64,000 bases of DNA from Lithodes maja (GCA_037953745.1 JBAKBP010003164.1:62001-126000), one strand, 5' to 3'. Numbered from the stretch's first letter, positions 11,029 to 22,202 are shown. A program made the numbers and translations. Notes: a model not told the origin generated them from the letters alone.

Positions 11029-11284
11029 CACTACTGTACTTCACCTTCCGGGAAGCGAAAGCTCCGAACAGAGAGGAACGAACAGAGAGGAACAAGCTTG
11101 AGCCGAATCGACCGAGAGTCCGTCAGAGAGATGAACGGGAATGGTGAGTCAACTTCACTGAGCGATGCTACACGCACCTACAAACTGCCCAGTTGGCAAC
11201 TCGCTTGGGCGGCTGGCAACTCCACAACCCAACCCAATCGAGTCTCACAACACTCCCTGCTCTCTCCTATCCTCTTCCTTGTCC

Positions 11285-11568
11285 TGTGGGGATCGGTTTT
11301 TACACCTTACCCGAAAGAGGATTTATGGAGCTCCGATCTTACTCTCAACCATCTGAACAATTTAACCAGCACACCTAAACTTCGTTAAATGCGGAAATAG
11401 CCTCACGAAAATATCATGCCCTGGTGGGGGCACGAACTCTCGACCCTTGGGTGTGAGGCAGGCACCTTACCAGTTAGACCAATAGAGATATCCCACTTGG
11501 CCTGTTCGGCTCAGGGTATTTCCGCATCCGAGGTCTGTCTCGGCTAGCCTATTTTCACTGACTTTATA
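11285..11568. repeat. direct repeat, copy 2, carrying a tRNA-like SINE
   Basis: Second copy, about 540 bp downstream of the first, differing at only a few positions. The spacer 11029-11284 has no similarity to an LTR-element interior, so a local duplication is more likely than a pair of LTRs. The tRNA-like boxes lie at the same relative places. Confidence 0.8.
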
Positions 11569-11893
11569 GATGGAACACTAAGCCTAGAGAGGCTAAATAG
11601 GTGAGACCACCGGCCACGCTTCAAGCCCCACCACCACGGCAAGGAGGCACCCCATTGGCGGGGAGACCATGGAACAGGCAGTATCAGTTTACATGTTATT
11701 GATAGCATAATAACCTGACCTGACCTATAATGGTTAATCGTACTGCGAGTCACATTACCTCTATCCCTGGGCCTATAAAATCATCCTCGGAAACCTTTTG
11801 CCCTCCATGTCATTAGCGACTGTGATAGTTATATAAAGTCGTTATTTAATACACCCTCCACATACATACCCGATACGTAATGCTTGACATTGT
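11569..11893. other. unassigned non-coding DNA
   Basis: No usable frame or recognisable repeat. Confidence 0.4.
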
Positions 11894-11897
11894 TTAA

Positions 11898-12101
11898 TCC
11901 CTTTATTACCGAGTTGTCCTTGTTATTATAATCTGAATATTATTAGACGATTTCATCCAGCTTAGGGAGGACGTGTATCAATTAAAAGGCTTCAAACTAT
12001 CTTGATTATCCATTTTAAATACCACGGTTTCCTCCTAAGCTGCATAAAATTGTTTGAATATAGCTGGAATAACACAAAATACATCCTCGGTAAGGAAGGG
12101 G
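11898..12101. mobile_element. family G TTAA MITE, 204 bp
   Basis: TTAA at 11894-11897 and 12102-12105. The ends TCCCTTTATTACCGAG and CTCGGTAAGGAAGGGG are imperfect inverted repeats. G-family cores 'ttcaaactatctt' and 'aagctgcataaaattgt' are inside. Confidence 0.8.
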
Positions 12102-12184
12102 TTAATCATCCCTGTGATTACATTTCTTTAGAGCAGGAATGAACTCCAGTCTTATCATACTTTCTTTTGCTATTCTTTTGTAAA

Positions 12185-12300
12185 TAAATTAGTTTAACCC
12201 GACCACTGAATTCCCCCAAAAAACTCCCATAGGGCTGGCCCAAAGGATTAGAACAAGATGGACAACTAATCAAGATGAGATAGGGAAGGGCAGGTGATCA
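12185..12300 (-). repeat. short poly(A) retroposon family I fragment
   Basis: Shares 'agtttaaccngaccactga', 'tagggctgg' and 'caagatggacaac' with 59770-59880, and its head with 34965-35010 and the tailed copy at 16928-17017. Confidence 0.5.
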
Positions 12301-12518
12301 AATCTAGGAAGGTGAAGATTCTGACATTTCTTTCCATATCATCAGTTCAGCCAAACCACATGAGCTCCACAGCAGAACTCTTATAGGGCAGTCAAAGGAT
12401 GAGCCGATGAGGCAAGAACTGCTACACTGAAGCACTAGTGAAGAAGCCAAAAAGGGCAAAGGTTGAAAGAGATCAGGACTAAGGAAGAAACCATCCTTAC
12501 CTTGAGATACCTTGTGAT

Positions 12519-12660
12519 GAGTTCGCCACACTTTTAGCGGCACCGAGGAGCGCGCTGCCCCTCGTTCTGGGTGGTGATTTGGTAAAGCAGACTGTTCGAA
12601 GGGGCAGCACGCTCCCCTCACAGGAAGATGCCAAAAAAATACACCACTGAGGGGAAGGCA
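12519..12660 (-). pseudogene. LINE ORF2 C-terminal scrap
   Basis: On the minus strand one frame reads NSLLYQITTQNEGQRAPRCR and then a stop, matching NSLLHQITTQNEGRRAPRCH-stop at about 41170-41250. Both are ends of a LINE of the 'LYSLERRRERY' type. Confidence 0.6.
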
Positions 12661-12763
12661 CACCACGAAGAAGCACAGTCAGGACAGAGGCCACGTCAGG
12701 GTCAACGGCAAAGAATAGAGTCGAAGAGATGTAGTTTAGATTAGGAGCCAACAACCAAGCCAA

Positions 12764-13274
12764 GCCAACTATGAGGGCCCGACAAGGTGGCAGATGATAT
12801 TTTGATAAGTTTGTTTGCTTTTATATTGTGTCGTCCCAGTTTTAGTTTGGTTATTTTGAAAGTTTTTACATTATAATAGGTTGCACAACGAACAGAAGGG
12901 GATGAACAGTTCAACCCCTAAACACCAGTCAAAATTATAGGTTTAATTATATTATGTTTTCTCTCTAAATTAAATGGGATAAGGGAAAAACTTAATATAG
13001 CAGACTGAAGCATGGTATACATATTTCATCTCTCTATCTATCTATCTATTTCTATCTACATATCTATCTATCTACATATTTCATATAGACACCAAAACCT
13101 CCTCTGTAGCATTCTTCATTTTCCCGTGGTGATGAGTTGAATGCGAGATTTTGTGTTATTTTGCGCATAAATAAGGATCCAACAAAACAGTTTGGATGCC
13201 TGGTGAGGGTGAAAATCACAAATGTGTCACGAACAACCTCTCTTGACTGTGAACAAGCATATTAGCAACTTTCC
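12764..13274. other. non-coding DNA with (TCTA)n microsatellite
   Basis: A TCTA/TCTACATA tract lies at about 13030-13085. Nothing else is recognised. Confidence 0.5.
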
Positions 13275-13509
13275 CTTCATAATTAATTGCTGAGGGGCAC
13301 AGGGCCCTGGATGGGGCTTTGGTTTCCCGGGCGTTTCCGCACCCTCCTCAGCTCCCCGCCATGGAGTGGCTTCGGTCGCCCAGGCTTTATTGTGGTCGGC
13401 AGGGAGGGTTCTGTGGGGGTGCTCGGCTATGGCCTTGGCCTTGCTCGGGGCCTTGGGGCTGTTCGGCCAGGCAGCTTGGGGAACAACAACAACAACAACA
13501 ACAACAACA
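13275..13509 (+). mobile_element. (CAA)n-tailed retroposon, 5'-truncated
   Basis: Starts inside the family at 'cttcataatt...gctgaggggcac' and ends in (CAA)n at 13483-13509. The conserved body contains 'ggtttcccgggcgtttccg' and 'gctgttcggccaggcagc'. Variable 5' truncation with a fixed simple-repeat 3' end is the mark of target-primed reverse transcription. Confidence 0.8.
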
Positions 13510-13804
13510 GTAAGATTAAATATAAATACAGTATGTGGGTCTACACAAAAGGTCAAATACTGTATATGAACATATATTTCATATTCCAAGAAAAATATAG
13601 CAGTACTGTATTTACAAATCGATCTAAATGCAAATAACATTAAAAAGTTTCATTTTGTGTAGTTGAACAATTGTGGATAATACTACAGTATAGTAATGTA
13701 TTTTATTTGGACGTTTATTACTATTATTCATATTTGTTTTCACCAACCCACCAATTATTATAAATATAAACCTAACTAATGAAATCAATGAAAATAATAA
13801 ATAC

Positions 13805-13880
13805 ATGAGGTACTCCAACGACTCGAACCTAGGATACTCACACCAAAATTCTGCACACTAAGCCAGGGACTCCCACATAA
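13805..13880 (-). repeat. tRNA-like SINE fragment
   Basis: The reverse complement carries a B-box-like 'cctaggttcgagtcgttgga'. The same sequence recurs at 33725-33800. Too diverged to be a tRNA gene. Confidence 0.5.
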
Positions 13881-13907
13881 CTACTGTGTTACAGTTAAGG
13901 GTACATC

Positions 13908-14099
13908 ACAGTCAGGAGTGCGAGGTAGAGTCAGTAGGAGTAGGGGACAATTCTGACTCGCGGACCTATTCGCGGTGAAAATCGATGACTCCTAGTGACT
14001 CTAGCGACTTCTGTTAGACTCCCACTCGCTCGCGGTGAAAATCGATGACTCCTAGTGACTCCTGTTAGACTCCCACTAGCTCGCACTCCTGACAGTGTG
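13908..14099. mobile_element. MITE with 'CAGTCAGGAGTGCGAG' ends and an internal duplication
   Basis: ACAGTCAGGAGTGCGAG at 13909-13925 is inverted at 14080-14097. The interior repeats 'cgcggtgaaaatcgatgactcc' at about 13970 and 14031. No coding capacity. Confidence 0.65.
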
Positions 14100-14677
14100 A
14101 AGGCCCCTTTAGGGATAACCCTTGTTTATACAACCACCTTTGACTGACCCAAGGCTCACACATGCTGCAACATGCATGTATGTTTGTCATGTGTGTGTTT
14201 ATCTATGCCTTAAAAAATATATAATGGACTTTTCCTCTTCTGGAATGTGTTCATCGCCAGGTTATACAAGGGTGATAAAGCAACTGAAGGGGAGAAATAC
14301 GCCAAAAAATTGTCATTCTCGGAGTTGGTGCCGCCCATAAGCAATTATTCCCATAAGATGCATTATTTCTAATCCGCGAATTTTCAATCCGCGAGGCCTG
14401 CTTTATTTGCACATAAGAAAATGGCAAGAGCTCACAAACATTTGTCAGTACTGTAGTTGTACATCAACATTTGTAAAGTACAAGTAATGTGTCCAAGTTT
14501 AAGACAATAATACTACACAAGTTATTTGCCTAAATGTAATATGATAAAGTGATAATATTCTTTATAATATCATTGTATCAAATATTTAAATGACAGAAGT
14601 TAACTTAATACTGCTCAGTTAATATCAGAAGTATATTCCTTGTAAAATTATCCATTCTGTTAAATCCAGCTCAAAAT

Positions 14678-14889
14678 TATAGTGCCAACGAACTTGACAA
14701 TAATCTTGATCCCTGAGCTCTCTGTAACTCAAAAGGGCCTAGAGCAAACTGGCTGTAAATATACACATCTATTTGTTGTTGGACTCTTCCCAAATTATAG
14801 AAACGTCAGCCCGATTGCTTTCATTCATTTCGAGTTGTAAGAAGTTAAGGGGCCAAGATTATTGTCAAGTTCGCTGGTGCTACCTATAG
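14678..14889. mobile_element. family J MITE
   Basis: Ends ATAGTGCCAACGAACTTGACAA and its inverse (ttgtcaagttcgctggtgctacctat). Other copies at 15148-15357, 27858-28078 and, partly, 37408-37560. No coding capacity; about 210 bp. Confidence 0.75.
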
Positions 14890-15147
14890 CTAAGTGTTAC
14901 TAAATTAATATAATACAAACCTTTATCTTTTAGTATACAAAAAACATTGGAAACCAGCTTTCAAAAAGAAATCCTTAAGAACTAAGGCTAGTAGTTAAAG
15001 AAACCAGATAATTTTACTTTTATGAACTTGGAAAATGTTCATACAAATTAAAATAAAACCTAGTGAATAAATAAGGTAAGTTAATAAACAAACATATACC
15101 TGGTTATTTACGGATGGACTCATTATTAGTTTTAACCTATTACTCTA

Positions 15148-15357
15148 CTATAGGTAGCGCCAACGAACTTGACCCCTTAACTTCATATAACTCAAAAGGG
15201 TCTAGAGCAAACTGGATGTAAATATCCACACCTATTTCCTGGTGGGCTCTCCCCAAGTGATAGAAATGTCAGCTCGATTGCTTTCATTAATCTTGAGTGA
15301 TGAGAAGTTAAGGGGTCAAGATTATTGTCAAGTTCGTTGGCACTACCTTTACCTTAT
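15148..15357. mobile_element. family J MITE
   Basis: Ends CTATAGGTAGCGCCAACGAA and an inverted partner at 15335-15357. About 210 bp, like the copy at 14678-14889. Confidence 0.75.
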
Positions 15358-15569
15358 AATGTAATTAAATACTATTACAAAACAACCATTATTATATTTA
15401 CTTAAACTATTTACAAATATATAATATTATTAAGTAGTTATTACTTTTAAGTACTGTATGATCCCATAGTGGAATGATATTTAAGGTAATTTGGTTACTA
15501 TGAATTTTTTGTTTTTATTAATTTAACCACAACACCAAACACCTCCAACGAAATATAAGGAGGAAATAC

Positions 15570-15775
15570 ACTCGTAGGAGAGAGGCATCCCGACCAGGGT
15601 TCGAACTCACTCACTTCAGATATCTTTGCGAGAGTTGGGCGTCGTATCCACTCGACCATGAGCGTTCATGGTCGAGTGGATACGACGCCCAACTCACAAA
15701 TTTATTTGGAGCGAGTGGGTTCGAATCCTGGTCAGGATACCTCTCTCCCAAGCAGCCGGATATTATCATTATATA
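15570..15775. repeat. head-to-head pair of tRNA-like sequences (large palindrome)
   Basis: Centred near 15667. The right arm reads tcatggtcgagtggatacga, then gcccaactc, with the B-box gggttcgaatcctgg near 15718. The left arm is its inverse, with the B-box inverse at about 15595-15612. Both arms look like the same tRNA-derived SINE in opposite orientations. Confidence 0.75.
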
Positions 15776-15883
15776 CACTCATACTTGGAGGGCGTATCAC
15801 GTTAGGTCATTAGGTTGAATTTTATCCTACTTTTGTACACGATTATCAACTTTAAGTAAGTTTTCCTAATATGAACAGAAGTA

Positions 15884-16147
15884 CAGGTCTCCCTCAATAT
15901 ACGATTGGGTTACGTTCCTGAAAACTAGCCACACGTATTTGTTGATTTCATTAATTGAGTTTAGGAGTAAAGTAGGTTGGTGGAGGGAACATAATAACTC
16001 TATCTAAAAAAGAAAAATTGTATGGCGAACCCTAAAATGTATGGGTTAAAGGGGATGCGTTCTCGGATCAGCCAAAATCCAAACACAAACGCCTAAAAAC
16101 CTATAATAATATCGTACATTGGGGCATCGGATAGTGAGGGAGACCTG
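15884..16147. mobile_element. family H TA-flanked MITE (pogo/Tigger-like ends)
   Basis: Starts TA-CAGGTCTCCCTC and ends GAGGGAGACCTG-TA. The interior has 'cgattgggttacgttcctgaaaac'. Other copies at 17112-17389 and 36010-36881. Confidence 0.8.
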
Positions 16148-16149
16148 TA

Positions 16150-16725
16150 TCTGATCGAAGTTAGAATAAAGAAAACAAAATAAAGGGCTATTTTATCAGC
16201 CACTTACTTTTGAAAATGATATCAAAAAACAGATTTGCTCATCATATATAATTTTTCATTTATATACAGTACTGCATTACTTATTACAGGTAAATGAATT
16301 ACTTTTCTACTTGAACGTTTGTGAATACTCGGTACTAAAGTGAAAAAAGTTTGTAAAATATTCCATTACCTGAATAAGACAAACAAGCTGCCATACATGA
16401 GATCAGCTGTAGTAAAAGACCTCCATCTACAGTATATACTTAGGCCCAATCCCCACTTTTCCTATTTTTGGGGGGGGTAGGGAATGGCCGACTCAAGACA
16501 GAGCCAGAATAGGGACAACACAACAGAAAACAATGAACACACAAAACCAAAATATTTACTGACATCATTTTTCATCCTGTATAGTTCTTCATCATTGTAT
16601 TTCCATCTTTTCTTTCCTGTTGAAGAAACTTGACCATCGAGGGATACTAAATAAAAAATAAATAAAAGAAATAGGTACCGATAACACAAAGTATTTTGTG
16701 CAGACCTTATCCTATTATCAACTTG
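16150..16725. other. AT-rich non-coding DNA
   Basis: No supported frame or repeat. A 75-codon minus-strand frame at 16462-16689 has no recognisable features. Confidence 0.4.
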
Positions 16726-16726
16726 C

Positions 16727-17040
16727 TATAGTCCATTCGCTGTAAGTAGGTGAGAAATCATGACCTTTATCCTCTGTAACTCAAAAAGGGCTAGAGCAAA
16801 TTGGCTGTAAATTTCCACATCTATTCCTTGACCGAGTCTTCCCAAATGGTATACAGTACTGTAAATATTAGCTCGATTACTCAAGTCGTTTTAGAGTTAC
16901 AGAGGTTAGAGGTCATGATTTCTCGCCTTGGCCAGCCCTATAAGAGTCTCACGCAGTGACTCAGTGGTCTGGTTAAACTAATCGTTCAAAAAAAAAAAAA
17001 AACAAAAAAAAAAAAAATCTCGCCTACTTACAGCGAATAT
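16727..17040. mobile_element. family K MITE interrupted by a poly(A) retroposon
   Basis: The K ends CTATAGTCCATTCGCTGTAAGT and 'acttacagcgaatatattatag' are inverted repeats. The copy is interrupted at 16928-17017 by family I with a 7-bp TCTCGCC duplication. Other K copies at 22203-22413, 28457-28670 and 57916-58436. Confidence 0.8.
16928..17017 (+). mobile_element. poly(A)-tailed short retroposon (family I) with 7-bp target duplication
   Basis: Direct repeats TCTCGCC at 16921-16927 and 17018-17024 bracket about 60 bp of family I sequence followed by a roughly 30-nt A-rich tail. Without it the K MITE reads continuously from ctcgcc into tacttacag. Confidence 0.8.
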
Positions 17041-17111
17041 ATTATAGAAAAATGCAAATTTATATAAACTTTAAAGTTCTTATCTTACACAAGATTCTAC
17101 ATTCAGATATA

Positions 17112-17389
17112 CAGGTCTCCCTCGATTAAAATGTAAAACTTGCAAACTAAACAAACCAAAATTGGGACAAGGACAATATAAAGTCAAATTAAATTATCAA
17201 AATCGCTATTGGGTTACGTTCCTGAAAACCCAATCTTAAATAGAAAAATCGTATAGCGAACCCCAAAATTAATGGGGTAAATGGGGAGGCGTTCTCGGAC
17301 CAGCCATAACTCAAACACCAACACCTAATAACCTATAATAATATGGTAAATCGGGGTATCGGATAGTGAGGGAGACCTGTACTATCACA
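17112..17389. mobile_element. family H MITE with an 83-bp insertion
   Basis: Ends CAGGTCTCCCTCG...GAGGGAGACCTG flanked by TA. Compared with 15884-16147 it has an extra module at about 17128-17210. Confidence 0.75.
17128..17210 (+). repeat. 83-bp module, identical to 31238-31320
   Basis: From 'aaaatgtaaaacttgcaaac' to 'ttatcaaaatcgctat'. By eye it is base-for-base identical to the block at 31238, which lies in an unrelated host element, and similar to 19876-19960. Nature unknown. Confidence 0.7.
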
Positions 17390-17645
17390 GTGCTGTACAT
17401 TTTAAAGCAAAAAAAAAAAAAAACTTTTGTAGTAAATATGTCTTTCATAAACCTACAATCATTTCAACAGGAATGATATTTCCTAGAGAATTAATTGTGA
17501 TTCTTGTGACCTGTGCAATGGACGTTTCAGTTTCATTTACTAAAGCACCAAGAATATTAAATATTATATTTGTTCACCAACTAACTTTACTTCTATCTAC
17601 AGGCTTCCTTAACTCGTCTAGCTAAGTTGAAGAACCCATTGGGAT

Positions 17646-18165
17646 GGGCGGGTGCCCAACCCCGAAAGGGGTTGAAATAGGGGAGCTATCCTCCCGCCAA
17701 AGGTGGCTTTCTAGGGCCTTTCCTAGCTGATGCTGAGAGGATTGGGTTCTAGTCATGTGGTGATGGGCTGGTCTATCAGAGTGAGAACTGAGCGATCTCT
17801 GCCATACCCATAGCTTACTCTGACTGTTCCTTTTACTTATATATTTTCTAGATCTCGAGTGACGGCGTCTCTTCCGTGGATTGACCTCCCAATCTACCAA
17901 GATTGGAAGCCAAAGCGGCACATTTTTCCCTGGCCCCTCAACTTTCTCTTCATAATTGCTGAGGGGCACAGGGCCTTGGGTGGGGCTTTGGTTTCCCGGG
18001 CGTTTGCGCACCCTCCTCAGCTCCCCGCCATGGTGTGGCTTCGGTCACCCAGGCTTTACTGTGGTCGGCAGGGAGGGTTCTGTGGGGGCGCTCGGTTATG
18101 GCCTTGGCCGTGCTCGGGGCCTTGGGGCTGTTCGGCCAGGCAGCTTGGGGAACAACAACAACAAC
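17646..18165 (+). mobile_element. full-length (CAA)n-tailed retroposon, 520 bp, 13-bp target duplication
   Basis: AACCCATTGGGAT at 17633-17645 is repeated at 18166-18178. The element starts gggcgggtgcccaaccccga and ends in (CAA)n. It is the longest of at least six copies (13275, 18311, 20185, 20655, 39612). Translations of the body are not conserved as protein, and I see no A/B boxes, so a SINE-like or LINE-derived non-autonomous element is inferred. Confidence 0.88.
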
Positions 18166-18310
18166 AACCCATTGGGATTTCCTGCGTTACTCACTTGGTC
18201 TACGACCTGTATAACAACCTCTAAAACATGTATTCATTAACTTTCTATCACAAATTCAGTCAAGATAAACAACCTCCAAATATGTATTCAATAACTGGTA
18301 TAATCCCGTG

Positions 18311-18596
18311 CCAACCTCGAGGTTGGCAGACTGGGAGCCAAACCGTCACATTTTTCCTTTTCCCCTCAGCTTTCCCTTCATAATTGCTGAGAGGCACAGG
18401 GCCTTGGGTGGGGCTTCGGTATCCCGGGCGTTTCCGCACCCTCCTCAGCTCCTTGCCTTGGAGCGGCTTCGGTCATCCAGGTTTTTTTGTGGTAGGCAGG
18501 GAGGGTTCTGTGGGGGCGCTCGGTTGTGGCCTTGGTCTTGTTCGGGGCCTTGGGGCTGTTCGGCCAGGCAGCCTGGGGAACAGCAACAACAAAACA
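18311..18596 (+). mobile_element. (CAA)n-tailed retroposon, 5'-truncated, 9-bp target duplication
   Basis: AATCCCGTG at 18302-18310 and 18597-18605. It inserted at the end of the inverted-repeat element that continues to about 18802. Confidence 0.85.
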
Positions 18597-18802
18597 AATC
18601 CCGTGTAGTGGGGAGACCTGTACTTATATATCAATAATTTGGTAAAGTTACAATATACTTTTACATTTTACATTCATAAATAGTCCACTAATATACTAGG
18701 TTAGGTTAGGTTTTGATTAGGTTGGGTTAAAGATATTGTTCAATGTTTCTTAGTAAATAGGCATCTGAAAAACAGTTCTATCCGCTACACAGGATCTTAC
18801 CC
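18597..18802. mobile_element. family L MITE (inverted partner of 42063-42285)
   Basis: From 'tcccgtgtagtggggagacc' to 'tccgctacacaggatctta', so the ends are inverted repeats. A near copy lies in opposite orientation at 42063-42285 in Rab19 intron 1. The interior has 'aggttaggttagg'. Confidence 0.7.
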
Positions 18803-19133
18803 ATAACTTTCTAAGCCAAGGATAATGCTAGGCAGGTTCAAGATTAGTTAATATTAAGTGTTAGGTAAGCATTAACACCTTCAGCACCATGACATCATTT
18901 CCATCCTATTCTGGTTACCGTTAGACGATTTCCTTTAGCTTAATAATCTACCTCTAGGACTCAAAGCAGTAAATACGATCTCGATAAACAATCCGAATAA
19001 CATGGTCCTTCTTACACTGCATAAAATTGTCATTGTCATTGTCATTGTGCCAAAGAGGTTAATAGTTAGTCTTAGGTATGCATTAAACCATTCACACACA
19101 CAACGCAAATTGCTCCATTTATGGGCTACTTAA

Positions 19134-19747
19134 CCCGGGAACTGCGGGAAGACTCTTTAGAGTTCGGCCGGCGGACTGCGGGAAGACTCTCTGGAGTAAG
19201 TAAAACTAAAAATCAACTTTTTACATCGAAAAAAAAAAAAAATTATTTTTTTTTATTTTTTTTTTGGCCCCTGGGCCATGCAAAATCTCAGTCCTCTACC
19301 TCCCCTCCTTCCCCACTTTCCTCCTATTCCTCAGTTATCACCTATTTTCCCTATTATTCCCTTATTCTGAGGTATATTTTCGTGCTAACATTAGCGAGTT
19401 GCAAGCAGGGTGTTGTCATCACTGATGGCCATCGAGTGCAAGAGAGAGAGAGAGAGTATCGATCGACTGTGTCTCAGTGGCCTTGGGGGAAATTGGCGGG
19501 AAAGGAGTTTGCCTCACCCATAGATTATACAACTCGCGGGCTATATCTCCGATTTTGACCATCCAAACGCTGTTTTCACTCGTTTTATTGTTGTTTCAGG
19601 TTAATACCTTTATAATCAACCCATAATAGGCGCATATGGATAATTATTAATGCTATTAATGGTACAATGAATATTTTAGTGACGAAAAACCTCAAATACG
19701 TCAGCACAGGGGGAGGTTTTCATTTACCCCCGTGCGCACTTCAGAGG
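19134..19747 (+). mobile_element. family A TTAA element (A4, CAGAGG-end variant) inside a decayed E element
   Basis: TTAA at 19130-19133 and 19748-19751. The flanks (ttcacacacacaacgcaaat... and ...agcctttgtgaccatcaggg) are the two halves of a family E element, broken at its internal TTAA. Confidence 0.82.
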
Positions 19748-20184
19748 TTAAAAGCCTTTGTGACCATCAGGGGTGTTTAGAAACCGTTAGTTTAGTTACT
19801 TCAACCTCTGCAGTTGTCTTTGAGTGAGCTGTGGGCAGAAAACTAATTTTGGAGAGGTAATTATGAGATTAAAATTTAAAACTTGCAAACTAAACAAACC
19901 AAAACCGGGGCGATACAAGATAAAGGTAAAATAACTTATCAAAATCGCTATATTGAGAGAACTCTATTACTGAATGCTAAACGGCAACCCCCAAGTCCAC
20001 AGGATAGCGAGAGGGTTAATATAGACGTATGAGATTCTAAGTTTCCTCCTACCGCTAACTAATAGTAAACGCTAGTCAATTAGTTATGGTCCGTCTACAA
20101 ATCCCCAACTCCAAACCTCTCATAACTCAAAAAGGACTTGAGCAATTAACCCATTCAGTACCAGTGACATCTTTAACTTTAACT

Positions 20185-20591
20185 AATGGGCTGGTCTATC
20201 AGAGTGAGGCTTGAGCGATCTCTGCCATACCCATAGCTTACTCTGACTGTTTCTTTTACTTATATATTTTCTAGATCTCAAGTGACGGCGTCTCTTCCGT
20301 GGATTGACCTCCCAATCTACCAAGATTGGAAACCAAAGCGTCACATTTTTCCATTGCCCCTCGAATTTCTCTTCATAATTGCTGAGGGACACAGGGCCCT
20401 GGGTGGGGCTTTGGTTTCCCGGGCGTTTCCGCACCCTCCTCAGGTCCCCGCCATGGAGTGGCTTTGGTCACCCAGGGTTAATTGTGGTTGGCAGGTAGGG
20501 TTCTGTGGGGGCGCTCGGTTATGGCCTTGGCCTTGCTCGGGGACTCGGGGCTGTTCGGCCAGGCAGCTTAGGGAACAACAACAACAACAAC
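20185..20591 (+). mobile_element. (CAA)n-tailed retroposon in a G-like element
   Basis: Body 'gggctggtctatcagagtga' to (CAA)n at 20572-20591. The surrounding 'cccattcagtaccagtgaca' (20153) and 'tagctagaat...cacc' (21165-21200) are pieces of a family G MITE. Confidence 0.75.
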
Positions 20592-20654
20592 TTTGATTTT
20601 GTTCAGCTTAAAAGGGGCCTTCAGCATTTAATAGGCTTCGAACTATCTCACTTA

Positions 20655-21112
20655 ACCTGTCTATCAGAGTGAGAACTGAGCGATCTCTGCCATACCCATA
20701 GCTTAATCTGACTGTTCCTTTTACTTATATATTTTCTAGGTCTCAAGTGACGGCATCTCTTCCATGGATTGATCTCCCAATCTGCCAACCTAGAGGTTGG
20801 CAGATTGGAAACCAAAAGCGTCACATTTTTCCTTTGCCCCTCAACTTTCTCTTCATAATTGCTGAGGGGCACAGGGCCCTGGGTGGGGCCCTGGGTGGGG
20901 CCCTGGGTGGGGCCCTGTGTGGGGCTTTGGTTTCCCGGGCGTTTCCACACCTTCCTCAGCTCCCCGCCATGCAGTGGCTTCGGTCACCCAGGCTTTATTG
21001 TGGTAGGCAGGGAGGGTTCTGTGGGGGCGTTCGGTTATGGTCTTGGCCTTGCTCGGGGGCCTTGGGGCTGTTCGGCCAGGCAGCCTGCGGGGGGGGGGGA
21101 CAACAACAACCT
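20655..21112 (+). mobile_element. (CAA)n-tailed retroposon with fourfold internal expansion
   Basis: Same family. A 15-bp unit 'gccctgggtggg' is repeated four times at 20876-20925. The tail is degenerate after a G run (21090-21110). Confidence 0.75.
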
Positions 21113-21259
21113 TTTCTACTACCACAAATTCTTCTTAAACTGCACAAAATCGTCTAAATATAGCTAGAATAGAATATATAAGACGTCACCGGTATAGAAA
21201 GGGTTAGCCTCATATTTTACCATTTGGGAAGAGCCAAACAGTAAATAGGTGGGCAGATC

Positions 21260-21575
21260 TACAGCCGTCAATGAGGCTAGGGGTCACCAATCCCAGCCTC
21301 ATCATGAGGAACACCTTGAGATGGTTCAGCCATGTAGAACGTATGGGAAGCGAGAGAATGACAAAGAGAGTGTGCAAGAGCGAGGTGGAAGGACATAGAG
21401 GGATAGGTAGACCGAATGAGAGGTGGAAGGATGGAGTGAAGAAGTATATGAGGGAAGGTGGTACTGGATGGGAGGAGGGACGTCGACTGACTGGGGACAG
21501 AGGTGCACAGGGTTGTTTCGTTCGTGGCCACCCCTTCGGAGATCGCGGCGTCCGGCAATAGATAGAAAGATAGAT
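21260..21575 (+). pseudogene. RTE-like LINE 3' end fragment
   Basis: The open frame 21271-21561 matches the C-terminus of the element at 24556-26848: LRWFSHVERMGSERMTKRV, GRPNERWKDGVKKYM and RRLTGDRGA...HPFGD, followed by GATA/TAGA simple repeat. 5'-truncated. Confidence 0.85.
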
Positions 21576-21579
21576 CATA

Positions 21580-22200
21580 ATACTCTGTTTCTTTTCAGCT
21601 GAGGGTAAACTGCAATGTTCTCTCCATAATTACTCAGGTACTACGGAGATAATGTGGTGAAATAGGATGTCAATTATGAACACTTGGTATTTTTAGGATA
21701 CAGAGACAGTAGTTTCATATTTATCCAGTAACTATCGACAAGTTAGCAACAAAGGGATTCAATTTACCCCCAGCTGGAAAGAAAACTCAGACTAATATTT
21801 ATCAACAAAAATATTGTACTGAAATGTTTAACAACCTTTTTCAAAAGGTTTTCAAACTACTGTACTAAACAAAAAATAAAAAATAGTATCTTCATGTTTC
21901 CACTTTACTACAGAATATGATCATCAACTGGCATGACAAAATGGCCTCACTTTAAATAGATCAAAATATAAATTAAAATAAAATTGGTGAAAACTAAAAT
22001 ATAAAACTTGAAAACGAACTAAGTTAATGTTCAAATAAATATAACAAACTCATTAATAGAGATTCATCTCTATGTGGGACCCAAGACTTCATGGGTATGG
22101 TAAATGTACTTGGTTTAAAGATACATTAATTTTTGTTATGCCAGTGTTCAAATTCTTCTAACACAACTCTACCCAGCAAACCATCAAGGAAGACAGGAAG
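21580..22200. other. AT-rich non-coding DNA
   Basis: No supported feature. About 21960-22060 vaguely resembles the 83-bp module at 17128. Confidence 0.4.
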
Positions 22201-22202
22201 GC

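Noticed and set aside
10747..11568. Pair of LTRs
   Set aside because: Interior of about 256 bp without primer-binding site or polypurine tract, and ends do not form TG...CA.
13287..13637. Frames such as 'GLWFPGRFRTLLSSPPWSGF...' repeated at 17956, 18384, 20859 and 39824
   Set aside because: Translations of the (CAA)n retroposon; different copies shift frame freely and no function fits.
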